Assembly: GCF_000577895.1 (NCBI RefSeq)
Contig: NZ_HG917868.1
Span: 434,001 to 498,000, forward strand
From: Clostridium bornimense
Lineage (GTDB): Bacteria > Bacillota > Clostridia > Clostridiales > Clostridiaceae
DNA: 64,000 bases
Direction: 5' to 3'
In this document: positions 52,478-61,487 of the stretch, one piece after another
Layout: each line of letters opens with the position of its first letter
Position numbering within the stretch: position 1 is the stretch's first letter
Position numbers and translations under genes: made by a program
Notes under the pieces: model-generated
Database searches by the model: none
What the model saw: the letters and a program-made list of their open reading frames with translations, nothing else
What the model was told of the DNA's origin: nothing

Positions 52478-52535
52478 TATTATTTCACCTGTCTACTTGA
52501 CAGGGAGCAGTTCACTTTGTGCAACAGCTCCAATA

Positions 52536-54557
52536 TTATAATTTAAACTTATTAATTAAGTTAGTAAGTTTTGAAGAAATAGATTTATTATGCTCAGCTG
52601 CATCTAAGATAGCTGAATTTTGAATACTGATGTTTGTCATATTTTCTGCAATAGTTGTAGAAGATTCAGTAACAGTGGATACTGATGAAGAGATACTATT
52701 CATACTGCTTGATATTTGATCCATAGACTCAGAAATTTCAGAAGATATATCTGAAAATTTAGAAGCCATGTCTTTAACAGTAATTCCGGCATCTTTATAT
52801 GCTACTGTAACGTTTATTAGTTTTGAATAATCTTCTAATATATCATTCTCTAGTATTTTTAGTAATTCTGAAGATGCTATTGATAAATCTTTTACAGCTG
52901 CTAAAACATCAGCAACATTTTTTTGTATATTTGTAACTTCGTTAGTTGATTGTTCTGCTAAGCGTCTAACCTCATCAGCTACTACTGCAAATCCTTTTCC
53001 ATGTTCACCAGCTCTAGCAGCTTCAATAGAAGCGTTAATTGCTAGTAAATTAGTTTGATCTGATATAGATAAGATACTATTAGAAATAGTAGATATATTT
53101 TCTACTACAGATACTCTTTCTAGAGATTCCTTTAGTTTTATACTGCAAGAAGCATAGATTTCTTCTATAGTATGCTTAGATTTAAGACTTTCCTCATGAA
53201 GTAATTGAGCATCATTTTCTATTTTTGTAGCGGTTTCTATGCTACTACCAGCTATATCTACAGAGCGTTTTGTTATATCATTCACTGATTGAGACATTGT
53301 TGAAACTTCTAATAATTCTGCCATTGATTCTTCCATGTTTGAAGATATTTGTTCTACAGTAGCAGTAACTTCTTCTAGTGAAGTTGATATAGAAACAAGC
53401 ATAGAATCAATAGTGTTGCTGCTATCAAATATATCGTTACTACTATTTTGTACTTCTAGCATGGTTTCATTTAGAGATTCTACTCCTGTATTTAAAGCTG
53501 TTATAACGTCACCGAATTCATCTTTAGTATATGATTCACCTCTATATGATAAGTTGTATGATGAAAGTTCTGTAGAATATTTTTTTATATTTAATAAGTG
53601 CTTGTTTATTATTTTTTTAATAAATACAGACACAAAAAAGCCTACAATTATAGCTATAATAAATATTACTACCTGTTGAAGTGCAAGTTTTCTTACACTT
53701 GAAAGAACTTCATTTTCTGGAACGATAATAGCTATACCCCATGAAGTAGATTCTACGGGACAATAAGAAATTAATTGTCTTTTACCATTAAGTGTAACAG
53801 TTGAAGTATCAGTATCTCCACTAGTAACCATATCAAAAAGATTAGTTATGTTTTTGTCATTAAGATCTTTGCCATTTTCATCTCTTAAGATATTTCTTTG
53901 AGAAAATACTAGATCCATATCTTTATGAGCCACATATTGACCAGAGTTATTTATCATGAAAGCATAGCCGGATTTACCAAGATTTATATCTTGTATAATA
54001 GTATTTATATCTTTAAGATCTACTGATCCACATAAATATCCTACTATTCTTTCATTATCATCTTTTATTGGAGTCACTATAGTAGTTATAGATTGTCTCT
54101 CAATTTCTTTTATAAAAGGATCTGTTATAAAGCTTGATTTTTCAACCATTTCTTTAAAGAAAGGTTCATCAGATTGATCTTTAATATCATTTGTATCAGG
54201 ATAATATCCTGTACCGTTTTTATCCAATATGAAGAGGTTATCAAAATTGGAGAGTGATATTAATTGAAGTAAATAAGAGCGTTGAATATTCCAGTCCATA
54301 GATTTTATTATAGGAAGCTTAGCAAATGCTTCTAAATTTTCTTTTCTAACTTGAAGTTCTTTTGATACAGACTTACTAGCATCATCAGATTTAGTTAGTA
54401 ATAAGCCATTTGTAGAATCTATTATTGAGGTTCTAGAACCTACAAAAGAGATATAGGCAGAAAATAGTGAAATTACTACAACTAAAGATATAATTTGTAG
54501 CATAATTTTAGTTCCAAAGTTTAGATTAAATGATTTTTTATCATTTGTTCTGTCCAT
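52536..54557 (-). CDS. Methyl-accepting chemotaxis protein, dCache sensor (1)
   Basis: This 673-residue receptor has an N-terminal helix (about 18-40), an extracytoplasmic double-Cache domain (about 45-285, with [18 protein letters not shown] and [20 protein letters not shown]), a second helix (about 290-315), a HAMP-like linker and a cytoplasmic signalling domain containing [20 protein letters not shown] and [18 protein letters not shown], the kinase-contact tip. dCache domains often bind amino acids. The frame opens at 54572, but ATG 54557 has GGAGGA at 7 bases. It is a close paralogue of the next gene, and no che genes are nearby. Confidence 0.95.
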   Translation of the reverse strand: MDRTNDKKSFNLNFGTKIMLQIISLVVVISLFSAYISFVGSRTSIIDSTNGLLLTKSDDASKSVSKELQVRKENLEAFAKLPIIKSMDWNIQRSYLLQLISLSNFDNLFILDKNGTGYYPDTNDIKDQSDEPFFKEMVEKSSFITDPFIKEIERQSITTIVTPIKDDNERIVGYLCGSVDLKDINTIIQDINLGKSGYAFMINNSGQYVAHKDMDLVFSQRNILRDENGKDLNDKNITNLFDMVTSGDTDTSTVTLNGKRQLISYCPVESTSWGIAIIVPENEVLSSVRKLALQQVVIFIIAIIVGFFVSVFIKKIINKHLLNIKKYSTELSSYNLSYRGESYTKDEFGDVITALNTGVESLNETMLEVQNSSNDIFDSSNTIDSMLVSISTSLEEVTATVEQISSNMEESMAELLEVSTMSQSVNDITKRSVDIAGSSIETATKIENDAQLLHEESLKSKHTIEEIYASCSIKLKESLERVSVVENISTISNSILSISDQTNLLAINASIEAARAGEHGKGFAVVADEVRRLAEQSTNEVTNIQKNVADVLAAVKDLSIASSELLKILENDILEDYSKLINVTVAYKDAGITVKDMASKFSDISSEISESMDQISSSMNSISSSVSTVTESSTTIAENMTNISIQNSAILDAAEHNKSISSKLTNLINKFKL

Positions 54558-54691
54558 AAAACATTCCTCCATTAAGTGTTATAAAATTTATCTATTTAGC
54601 ACATACATAAATTTTATCGAAAGAAAATAATACAAAATACAGTAAAAAAGTACCAAATAATGATTTTCTTTTAATTATAGTTATTAATAAT

Positions 54692-54775
54692 TAAAAATGC
54701 ACCACAAAGGAATTGATGCAAAATAATTAAAATGAATTTATCATTTATATTGCAAAATCCTATTGTGGTGCTCTT
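54692..54775 (-). terminator. Terminator of the upstream chemoreceptor gene
   Basis: On the minus strand, GCACCACAAT-type arms (GCACCACAA at 54699-54707, TTGTGGTGC at 54763-54771) flank a second inner stem with GCA/TGC, and the minus-strand tail is CATTTTTAATT. Confidence 0.75.
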
Positions 54776-54793
54776 TAGTTAAACTACTTTTTA

Positions 54794-56815
54794 CTATAAT
54801 TTAAATCTATTAATTAAGTTTAAAAGTTCTACAACTATAGATTTATTATTTTCAGCTTTATCTAAGATAGATGAGTTTTGTATACTTACATTAGTCATAT
54901 TTTCAGCTATAGTAGTTGCTGAATTAGTAACGTTAGTTACGGAGCTAGATAAACTACCCATACTATCAGAAATTTGATTCATAGAATCAGAAATTTCATT
55001 TGATATATCTGAGAATTTAGTTGCCATTTCTTTAACAGTGCTACCAGCATCTTTATAAGCTACTGTTACATTAATAAGATTGTTATAATCTTTTAATATA
55101 TCATCTTCTAATATAGATAATAATTCAGAAGATGCTAAAGATAACTCATTAACAGCTACTAATACATCAGAAACATTATTTTGAATATTTGTTACCTCAG
55201 ATGCAGATTGCTCAGCTAAATTTCTAACTTCATCAGCAACAACGGCGAAACCTTTTCCATGTTCACCAGCTCTAGCAGCTTCGATAGATGCATTAATTGC
55301 AAGTAGATTAGTTTGATCTGATATAGATAAAATACTATTAGAGATTGTTGAAATATTTTCAACAACAGCGACTTTCTTAAGAGAATCTTTTAATTTTACT
55401 CTACATTCAGAATAAATTTTTTCAATATTATCTTTAGATGCAATAGTTTCATTATGAAGAGATTCAGCATCAGTTTCTATTTTATCAGCTATATGTATAC
55501 TGTCATTAGCGATATCAACAGAGCGCTTAGTTATATCATTTACTGATTGAGACATAGAAGAAACCTCTAAGACTTCAGCAGTTGATTCTTCCATGTTTGC
55601 AGAAATCTGTTCTACTGCAGCTGTTACTTCTTCAAGAGAGGATGAAATATCAATAAGCATAGTATCTATTTCTTCACTGCTCTTAAAGATCTCATCTCCA
55701 CTAGCTTTAACTTCTGACATAGTAGTGCTTAAAGAATCTACACTATTATTCAATTCTGTAATTACTTGTCCAAATTCATCATTAACCTTTACATCACCTC
55801 TATAAGAAAGATTATAAGATGATAATTCATTAGAATAATGTTTAACATTATCGAGATTATTTTTTATAAATCTCTTAATTAACATTGATACAGTTACTCC
55901 AACGATAATAGCTATGAAAAATATTATTAGTTGAGTGAAACCTACTTTATTTATTGATGATAATAATTCTGATTCAGAAACTGTTAGTGCAATAGACCAA
56001 GGCGTATCTTCCACAGGAGTATAAGCTACATATTTTTTATCATTATCTAATGTTATTGCTGTAACGTTGGTTTTTCTATTTTTCATATTATTAAATAAAT
56101 CCAATGTTGCTTCATCTGATATTTTTTTACCTTTAGAATCTTTTATTAAGTTCTTTTGACTATATACTATATCCATATCTTTATGAGCTACAAATTGTCC
56201 AGAATCATTAACTAAGAATGCATAACCGCTATCGCCTAATTTTATATTTTGAACTATAGAGTTTATATATTCTAAGTTTATAGTACCGCAAAGATATCCA
56301 ATTATTTTTTCAGAAGAATCATTTATAGGAACAACAATAGTAGTTATATAAGTATCATCACTTTTGTTTATATAAGGTTCAGTGATAAAAGTTGATTTTT
56401 CCACCATAGTTTCAAAAAATTCTTCATTTGATTGGTCAACTATTTTTCCTGTATCAGGATAGTGACCATACCCATCAGTGGTCATTACAAATATATTTCT
56501 AAAGTCCCATTCTTCAGCTTGATTTAATAAAAAGTCTTTTTGGATATCCCAGTTCATTGATGTTATTTCCGGTAATCCAGCGATATAAGTTAATTGTTCT
56601 TTTCTTGAATTAAATTCACTAGATAGAACGTTTGCACTTTCTTGTGAACGAACAGATATATTTTCTTTACTAGAATTAATCAAAATTCCTCTTGATTGAA
56701 CAAATGCTAGCAAAGAAGAGAAAACTGATACAAATATTATTAATGATACAGTTTGTGCAAGTATTTTATTTCCCACACTTAAAAAAGGTTTTTTTATCTT
56801 TTTCGCATTTTTCAT
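54794..56815 (-). CDS. Methyl-accepting chemotaxis protein, dCache sensor (2)
   Basis: This 673-residue receptor has the same plan as its neighbour: helix 18-40, dCache domain ([38 protein letters not shown]), second helix about 295-318, and a signalling tip [20 protein letters not shown]. The signalling half is almost identical to paralogue 1 whereas the sensor domain is more diverged, as expected for duplication followed by ligand divergence. Start ATG follows GGGGGAAT. It has its own terminator, so the two genes are probably separate transcripts. Confidence 0.95.
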   Translation of the reverse strand: MKNAKKIKKPFLSVGNKILAQTVSLIIFVSVFSSLLAFVQSRGILINSSKENISVRSQESANVLSSEFNSRKEQLTYIAGLPEITSMNWDIQKDFLLNQAEEWDFRNIFVMTTDGYGHYPDTGKIVDQSNEEFFETMVEKSTFITEPYINKSDDTYITTIVVPINDSSEKIIGYLCGTINLEYINSIVQNIKLGDSGYAFLVNDSGQFVAHKDMDIVYSQKNLIKDSKGKKISDEATLDLFNNMKNRKTNVTAITLDNDKKYVAYTPVEDTPWSIALTVSESELLSSINKVGFTQLIIFFIAIIVGVTVSMLIKRFIKNNLDNVKHYSNELSSYNLSYRGDVKVNDEFGQVITELNNSVDSLSTTMSEVKASGDEIFKSSEEIDTMLIDISSSLEEVTAAVEQISANMEESTAEVLEVSSMSQSVNDITKRSVDIANDSIHIADKIETDAESLHNETIASKDNIEKIYSECRVKLKDSLKKVAVVENISTISNSILSISDQTNLLAINASIEAARAGEHGKGFAVVADEVRNLAEQSASEVTNIQNNVSDVLVAVNELSLASSELLSILEDDILKDYNNLINVTVAYKDAGSTVKEMATKFSDISNEISDSMNQISDSMGSLSSSVTNVTNSATTIAENMTNVSIQNSSILDKAENNKSIVVELLNLINRFKL

Positions 56816-57000
56816 ACATATTCCCCCATGATTAAAAAATTATTCACTTAAGATAATCGAATGAAATAATTGAAACTTTATTATAAGATAAAAAAAGAGT
56901 AAAAAATATACAATGAAAGCAAGCCTAAATTAAATTGTTTAATATTTATAACATGTATATAATAAACAGTGAAGATATATAAGCAAAGGAGAAAAATATA

Positions 57001-57954
57001 TTGAGTTACATTATTTTAATAATAGGATTTATTTTACTTATAAAAGGAGCAGATCTTTTTGTTGATGGATCATCATCTATTGCAAAAAAAATAGGAATAC
57101 CACCTGTGATAGTAGGTCTTACTCTTGTATCATTAGGAACAAGTGCTCCAGAGTTAGCAGTTAGTGTCGTATCATCTATTCAAGGAAATAATGGAATAAC
57201 ATTAGGAAATGTAATAGGATCTAATTTATTTAATAGTCTAGTAGTTTTAGGAGTATCAGCAATGATAGTTCCACTAGTTATTAATAAGAAAGATAGTAAA
57301 AGAGATTTTGCTGTTAATATTTTTGCGACTATATTAGTAGTTATTTTAGCATTAGGTTGTTTTATATTAGATGGGAAAGTAATATCAAGAATTGATGGAG
57401 TAGTTTTACTTATTTGCACATTAGCATATATGCTTATATTAATATTTCAAAGTAAGGGGAAAAATAGTGATGAAGTAGAGGAGTTTAATAATATTAAGCT
57501 ACCTATAAAAATTATTTTATCTATAATAGGTGTGGCAGGTATTATTGTAGGTGGTCAACTAGTAGTAAACTCAGCAAAAGATATAGCTGCTACCTTTGGA
57601 ATGAGCGATAAACTTATAGGGTTAACAATTGTAGCTATAGGAACTTCTCTGCCAGAATTAGTTACATCTGTTGTGGCAATAATAAAAGGAGAAGATGATA
57701 TAGCTCTTGGAAATATACTTGGTTCTAACACATTTAATTTATTATTAATTTTAGGAGTTGCAGCTGCAATAAATCCTATAGAAGTGTCTATGTCTTTATT
57801 TATAGATTTAGCTGTATTATTAGTGGTGACATTATTAATTGGAGCTTTAGTCTTTATTAATAAAAAAGAAGAAAAAACTATAAGTAGAAAAGAAGGATTC
57901 TTACTTATTATGGTGTATATAGTATATACAGTATATATTATTATGAGAAATTAA
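57001..57954 (+). CDS. Calcium/sodium antiporter (CaCA family)
   Basis: This 317-residue membrane protein has about ten helices in two inverted halves, each with an alpha repeat: GLTLVSLGTSAPELAVSVVS (about 39-58) and GLTIVAIGTSLPELVTSVVA (about 206-225), plus ALGNILGSNTFNLLLILG. The Glu in each PEL motif binds cations. It exchanges Ca2+ (or K+) for Na+. Start is TTG 57001, after AAAGGAG; the N-terminus SYIILIIGFILLIKGADLFV matches the family. A DUF6483-like gene follows after 25 bases. Confidence 0.93.
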   Translation: MSYIILIIGFILLIKGADLFVDGSSSIAKKIGIPPVIVGLTLVSLGTSAPELAVSVVSSIQGNNGITLGNVIGSNLFNSLVVLGVSAMIVPLVINKKDSKRDFAVNIFATILVVILALGCFILDGKVISRIDGVVLLICTLAYMLILIFQSKGKNSDEVEEFNNIKLPIKIILSIIGVAGIIVGGQLVVNSAKDIAATFGMSDKLIGLTIVAIGTSLPELVTSVVAIIKGEDDIALGNILGSNTFNLLLILGVAAAINPIEVSMSLFIDLAVLLVVTLLIGALVFINKKEEKTISRKEGFLLIMVYIVYTVYIIMRN

Positions 57955-57979
57955 ATAATTAGTGAAATAAGGTGAAAGT

Positions 57980-58639
57980 GTGATTAAAAATGATTTTTTA
58001 GAGAAAATGATAGAGCAAATAAGTGATGCTATTACAACAATAACAGGTTTAAAGGGAAAAACTGCTTTTAAGGATGCCCATGAATCTATTAAGGAAGCAT
58101 TGAAGCAATTTTTTGGACTTAATCCTAAATCTATTGAAACTTTACAATCTAAAAGTTTAATAGATATTGTTACAGGTGGAGATAAAAACAATAATGTAAA
58201 AGCATTACTTTTAGGTGATCTTATAAAAGAACAAGGAGATCTATATAGAGAAGAAGGGAAGGAAAAAGAAGCTTTAAGTACATATATTAAATCTATTACT
58301 ATTTTATCAGAAGTTATGATAGAAGATGACACAGTGAGAGAGGAAAGATATATACTTAAGGTTAATGAGATTGAAGAAATACTTTCTAATTATCATTTGC
58401 CAATAGATACAACTCTAATGTTAATAAAGTATTATGAATCTATAGGTGTTTTTGATAAAAGTGAAGATCTTCTATATGACATTTTAGATGATTCAAATTA
58501 TAATAAAGATATTGTTTCTTTTGGGTTAGATTTTTATAATAGACTTTTAAAATTAGATGATGAAACTTTAGAAAATGGTAATTTACCAAGAAATGAAGTA
58601 GAAGATGCTCTAGAGGGATTACTTGAATCTTTAAAGTAA
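57980..58639 (+). CDS. DUF6483-like helical protein
   Basis: This 219-residue soluble protein is all-helical and acidic. The N-terminus MIKNDFLEKMIEQISDAITT and the TPR-like segment LGDLIKEQGDLYREEGKEKE (about 79-98) resemble the DUF6483 family as I remember it; no function is known. Start GTG 57980 has AGGTGA 5 bases upstream. It probably shares a transcript with the antiporter gene. The second half (140-219) could also form a tetratricopeptide pair. Confidence 0.7.
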   Translation: MIKNDFLEKMIEQISDAITTITGLKGKTAFKDAHESIKEALKQFFGLNPKSIETLQSKSLIDIVTGGDKNNNVKALLLGDLIKEQGDLYREEGKEKEALSTYIKSITILSEVMIEDDTVREERYILKVNEIEEILSNYHLPIDTTLMLIKYYESIGVFDKSEDLLYDILDDSNYNKDIVSFGLDFYNRLLKLDDETLENGNLPRNEVEDALEGLLESLK

Positions 58640-58711
58640 CGAATAAAATCTTTAATATAGTCTAATAATATCTATATTATTTAAGAAAAAGATATTATTG
58701 GAGGAATTTAA

Positions 58712-59353
58712 ATGAGAGTTCCAAGGCATATAGGGGTTATTCCAGATGGAAATAGAAGATGGGCACAAGGTCAAGGTATGACTAAAGATAAAGGTTATAG
58801 TTATGGAATAGATCCTGGATATAAGTTATTTAAGTTATGTGAGAAAGAAGGAGTACAAGAAGTAACTTTTTATGGATTTACTACAGACAATACGAAGAGA
58901 CCAGAAGAGCAAAAAAGGGCATTTATAGACGCGTGTATTAAATCTGTTAATGTGATAGCAAATGAAGATGCTGAAATATTAGTAGTAGGAAATACTAAGT
59001 CAGAATTGTTTCCAAAAGAATTAATTAAGTATACAAAAAGAGTAATCTGTGGTAAAGGTGGAATAAAAGTTAATTTTTTAATCAATTATAGTTGGAAAAA
59101 AGATTTGGAATCCTTGAGCTCTGGTGATGGAACAGAAAAATCATTAAGTAGAGATATTATAAGTAGTGACATATCAAGAGTTGATATGATAGTTCGATGG
59201 GGAGGTAGAAGACGCCTTAGTGGATTTTTGCCAATACAATCAGTATATTCAGACTTCTATGTTATAGATGAATTTTGGCCTGACTTTAAGGAAAAGCATT
59301 TTTATGATGCCTTAGATTGGTACCAAAATCAAGACATTACATTAGGCGGATGA
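58712..59353 (+). CDS. Undecaprenyl diphosphate synthase-family protein (short)
   Basis: This 213-residue protein has cis-prenyltransferase signatures: HIGVIPDGNRRWAQGQG at the start (catalytic Asp of DGN), VTFYGFTTDNTKRPEEQ, and DMIVRWGGRRRLSGFLPIQS followed by YSDFYVIDEFWPDF at the end. UppS proteins are 240-260 residues, so this one is short, mostly in the central region. DGNRRWA rather than DGNGRWA resembles archaeal and other atypical members. It is probably a paralogue of the housekeeping UppS, with unknown chain length. Start ATG follows TGGAGG. Confidence 0.85.
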   Translation: MRVPRHIGVIPDGNRRWAQGQGMTKDKGYSYGIDPGYKLFKLCEKEGVQEVTFYGFTTDNTKRPEEQKRAFIDACIKSVNVIANEDAEILVVGNTKSELFPKELIKYTKRVICGKGGIKVNFLINYSWKKDLESLSSGDGTEKSLSRDIISSDISRVDMIVRWGGRRRLSGFLPIQSVYSDFYVIDEFWPDFKEKHFYDALDWYQNQDITLGG

Positions 59354-59386
59354 TTAAAGTACAATAAAGATACTATCCACATATAA

Positions 59387-59441
59387 AAAATGTACTAAAT
59401 GAATTGTTGTGTTAAAAACTAATTCATTTAGTACATTTTAT
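59387..59441 (+). terminator. Intrinsic terminator
   Basis: AAAATGTACTAAATGAATT pairs with AATTCATTTAGTACATTTT, a 19-base perfect stem, followed by ATTTGATTT. Confidence 0.9.
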
Positions 59442-59470
59442 TTGATTTAAAAAGCATTATAAATTATAAT

Positions 59471-59526
59471 TGCCCTGTGCCCTGTGCCCTGTGCCCTGTG
59501 CCCTGTGCCCTGTGCCCTGTGCCCTA
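59471..59526. repeat. Heptamer tandem array (TGCCCTG x8)
   Basis: Seven perfect copies of TGCCCTG and one ending in A. It is GC-rich against an AT-rich background. Its end overlaps the stop of the leftward deacetylase gene. On the minus strand the unit reads CAGGGCA (AGGGCAC phase), close to the AGGCACA heptamers of the elements at 46953 and 61049. There are no spacers, so it is not a CRISPR array. Confidence 0.95.
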
Positions 59527-60426
59527 TATTAATATTCCAAATTCATATCCTTCGGATCTTAAAAAATCGATTATTTCTGGCAATGCCTCTACAGTTGATT
59601 CTTTTCCATAAGTATCATGCATTAAAACCACTAATCTATCTTGATTTTTATATGTATCATGAAACTTTTCTATTAATTGATCTTTTGTGGCATTTCTTAT
59701 TTCTGAGTCACCAGTTAAGCAATTCCAATCTATGTATTTCATATTATGATTGATAAAAAACTGTTCAGAAGCTTTCATTCCATCCCAAGACATGTGTCCT
59801 CCAGGGAATCTAACCACATTACATTTAAAATTATTACCTAATACAGATTTCATTACATTTTCTGAATGAGTAAAGTCTTCTAATATATTATCGGTATTAA
59901 CATGTCTATTAGGATATAAGTAATTATAGTCATGGGAATAACTATGATTTCCTATAGCATGTCCTTTTTTATAAATCTCCTTAAAGACGGCTTTACTTTC
60001 TTCGGAGCGTTCAATTTCGTTACCTAATACAAAGAATGTAGCTTTTGCATCTTTTTTATCTAGTATATCTAAAATTTTTGGTGTATTTGTAGTAGATGGA
60101 CCATCATCAAATGTTAAGAAGGCTACTTTTTTACCATCTACATTATAAATATAATTTGACAAAATATATTCAATATCCCTTGTTTCATATCCATATTTAT
60201 CAGATATCTCTTTTCGTTTCTCTTCTATAGTTTTTTCCGGAACCTTAGGTTCAGTAGTAATTTCATTTTTAGGACCATTAGATAGCAATGTATTGCTATG
60301 TTTGGATATATCATCTTTTTTTGAATATTTATTTGATATATTAGCTACTATACAATTAATTAGTATAAAAATTAACATTAATAATACTGTATTAAGTATA
60401 GTTGCACTAATTTTTAGCTTTTTCAT
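59524..60426 (-). CDS. Membrane-anchored polysaccharide deacetylase (CE4)
   Basis: This 300-residue protein has an N-terminal anchor (about 8-30), a linker, and a NodB/CE4 domain (about 100-300): FLTFDDGPSTTNTP (metal Asp), GNHSYSHDYNYL (His pair), VVRFPGGHMSW, IDWNCLTGDS and VVLMHDTYGKES. It would deacetylate peptidoglycan GlcNAc or another surface glycan outside the membrane, as in lysozyme resistance or sporulation. An ATG at 60435 abuts the ribosome binding site AGGGGAT, so ATG 60426 is preferred. The stop lies in the heptamer array. Confidence 0.92.
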   Translation of the reverse strand: MKKLKISATILNTVLLMLIFILINCIVANISNKYSKKDDISKHSNTLLSNGPKNEITTEPKVPEKTIEEKRKEISDKYGYETRDIEYILSNYIYNVDGKKVAFLTFDDGPSTTNTPKILDILDKKDAKATFFVLGNEIERSEESKAVFKEIYKKGHAIGNHSYSHDYNYLYPNRHVNTDNILEDFTHSENVMKSVLGNNFKCNVVRFPGGHMSWDGMKASEQFFINHNMKYIDWNCLTGDSEIRNATKDQLIEKFHDTYKNQDRLVVLMHDTYGKESTVEALPEIIDFLRSEGYEFGILI

Positions 60427-60696
60427 CAGTTGCATCCCCTATATAATTTTGAATTATAATAAATATTATAAGTATATTTAAAACAAATATTAACAAAATA
60501 ATTATATCATATATATATTAAAAAAAATAAAAAAGCGAGAAATTTGGAGAAAATTTTTATACCAAAAATGCAATAAAATTCATTATGTAAATAAGGAATA
60601 TTTATATTGTATATCAATTAAATAGAGAATAATCCAAATCAAAATAGACATAAATTTATAAAAAAATCACATTCTATAATTGAGGAAGGTGATTTT

Positions 60697-60831
60697 ATGG
60701 GAAACAAGATGATAAAACATAAAACTAAGACTCATAAACATGTAAATCATGATCCAAGAGTAGAAAGTGCGAAGGCTGTTTTTGGAGAACCAAAAGCAAA
60801 ACCATATGATCCAACTGATTTTAAAATTTAG
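60697..60831 (+). CDS. Small basic protein, 44 aa
   Basis: ATG 60697 with GAGGAAGGTG upstream opens a 44-codon frame. The peptide is Lys/His-rich (KHKTKTHKHVNHDPRVESAK) and ends KPYDPTDFKI. I recall similar tiny clostridial proteins (possibly the CPC_1213 group), but cannot confirm it. It is followed after 12 bases by another tiny gene. Both have good ribosome binding sites and clean stops, so I regard them as real. Confidence 0.65.
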   Translation: MGNKMIKHKTKTHKHVNHDPRVESAKAVFGEPKAKPYDPTDFKI

Positions 60832-60843
60832 AGAGGTGAAATT

Positions 60844-60981
60844 ATGGATAACAATAAGTATAGAATGAAAGATAGACCTAAATCTAAACCAGAACGTAGA
60901 AAAATGAATCCAGGTGGAAATTCTGATTTAGGTATATATCATGGAGAGAAAATAGGACCTAATTCATATGAGACAAAATAA
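60844..60981 (+). CDS. Small basic protein, 45 aa
   Basis: ATG 60844 follows AGAGGTG and opens a 45-codon frame, MDNNKYRMKDRPKSKPERRK at the start and DLGIYHGEKIGPNSYETK at the end. It is very hydrophilic and rich in Lys, Arg, Asn and Pro, probably disordered. No family is recognised. It forms an apparent two-gene operon with the 44-residue gene and ends just before a terminator. Spore or nucleic-acid binding roles are conceivable but unsupported. Confidence 0.6.
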   Translation: MDNNKYRMKDRPKSKPERRKMNPGGNSDLGIYHGEKIGPNSYETK

Positions 60982-60998
60982 TATAAGCAAAATGTTGG

Positions 60999-61032
60999 AG
61001 CTGTTGCACGAAGGGTGTGGCAGCTTTTTTCA
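60999..61032 (+). terminator. Intrinsic terminator of the two small genes
   Basis: AGCTGttGCAC pairs with GTGgCAGCT around GAAGG, followed by TTTTTT. Confidence 0.85.
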
Positions 61033-61048
61033 GTAAGTTTTATAGAAC

Positions 61049-61357
61049 GCAAGGCACAAGTATGATGACACAAGGCACAGGGATGGAGGAAATTCCTGCG
61101 GAATTTCTTAGGTTATAAGTGTTAAGTTGAATGTTATAAGTTAGATTATGTCTCTTATTTATATCAAAGTTAATATAAAAGTCGTTAGAAAGCTAATGAA
61201 AGTTGTACTTTCATGAAGCTTGGATTACGAATTATAATATAATTTCTGTATCTATAGTAAATATGAAAACATTTTGCTGTCCACAGGACTATAATAAAAT
61301 TCCTCCCAAAGAGGAATTTTCACCTTACTTGTGCCCTGTACCTTCTAACTTGCGCCA
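61049..61357. repeat. Heptamer-built inverted-repeat element D
   Basis: About 310 bases without a gene. The left arm reads AGGCACA-AGTATGA-TGACACA-AGGCACA-GGGATGG and then AGGAAATTCC; the complement of the right arm reads GGCGCAAG...ACAGGGCACAAGTAAGG and then TGAAAATTCC. Inside are a second heptamer run (GTTATAA, GTGTTAA, GTTGAAT, GTTATAA from 61112), and hairpins GAAATTCC/GGAATTTC, GAAAGT/ACTTTC and AAAATTCCTC/GAGGAATTTT (61297-61320). Confidence 0.6.
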
Positions 61358-61370
61358 TGACTAAAGGAAC

Positions 61371-61418
61371 TAGGGCTCACGAAAATTCATTCGTTATTGC
61401 GACGGTTTCAGCATTTTT
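61371..61418 (+). terminator. Degenerate two-stem terminator
   Basis: GGGCTcaCG and CGacgGTTTC-like outer arms, with inner CGAAaattcaTTCG, then CATTTTTG. It is a decayed copy of the family at 352 and 44109. Confidence 0.45.
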
Positions 61419-61487
61419 GTATAATTGTAAAGTCAAATTAGTTTATATAATTATAAGATGTGTAAAACATAAACAAAGGAGAAATAT

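Larger units (their letters stand above)
50795..52514 (+). mobile_element. IS3-family insertion sequence (IS150-like)
   Basis: The element is 1,720 bases. Imperfect terminal inverted repeats are TGAtaTGCTCCC...GTAGACA on the left (from 50795) and its complement GTAGACAg-type end on the right (to 52514). A 3-base CTT flanks both ends (50792-50794 and 52515-52517). It carries orfA and orfB in the IS3 arrangement with a frameshift signal between them. Removing it restores a hairpin (GGCTGTcGCAC with GTGCaACAGC), so it inserted into a terminator-like stem-loop between the MutS2-like gene and the chemoreceptor gene. All parts look intact, so it may be active and recent. Confidence 0.92.

Noticed and set aside
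59471-59526. CRISPR array
   Set aside because: The 7-base units are directly abutting with no spacers.
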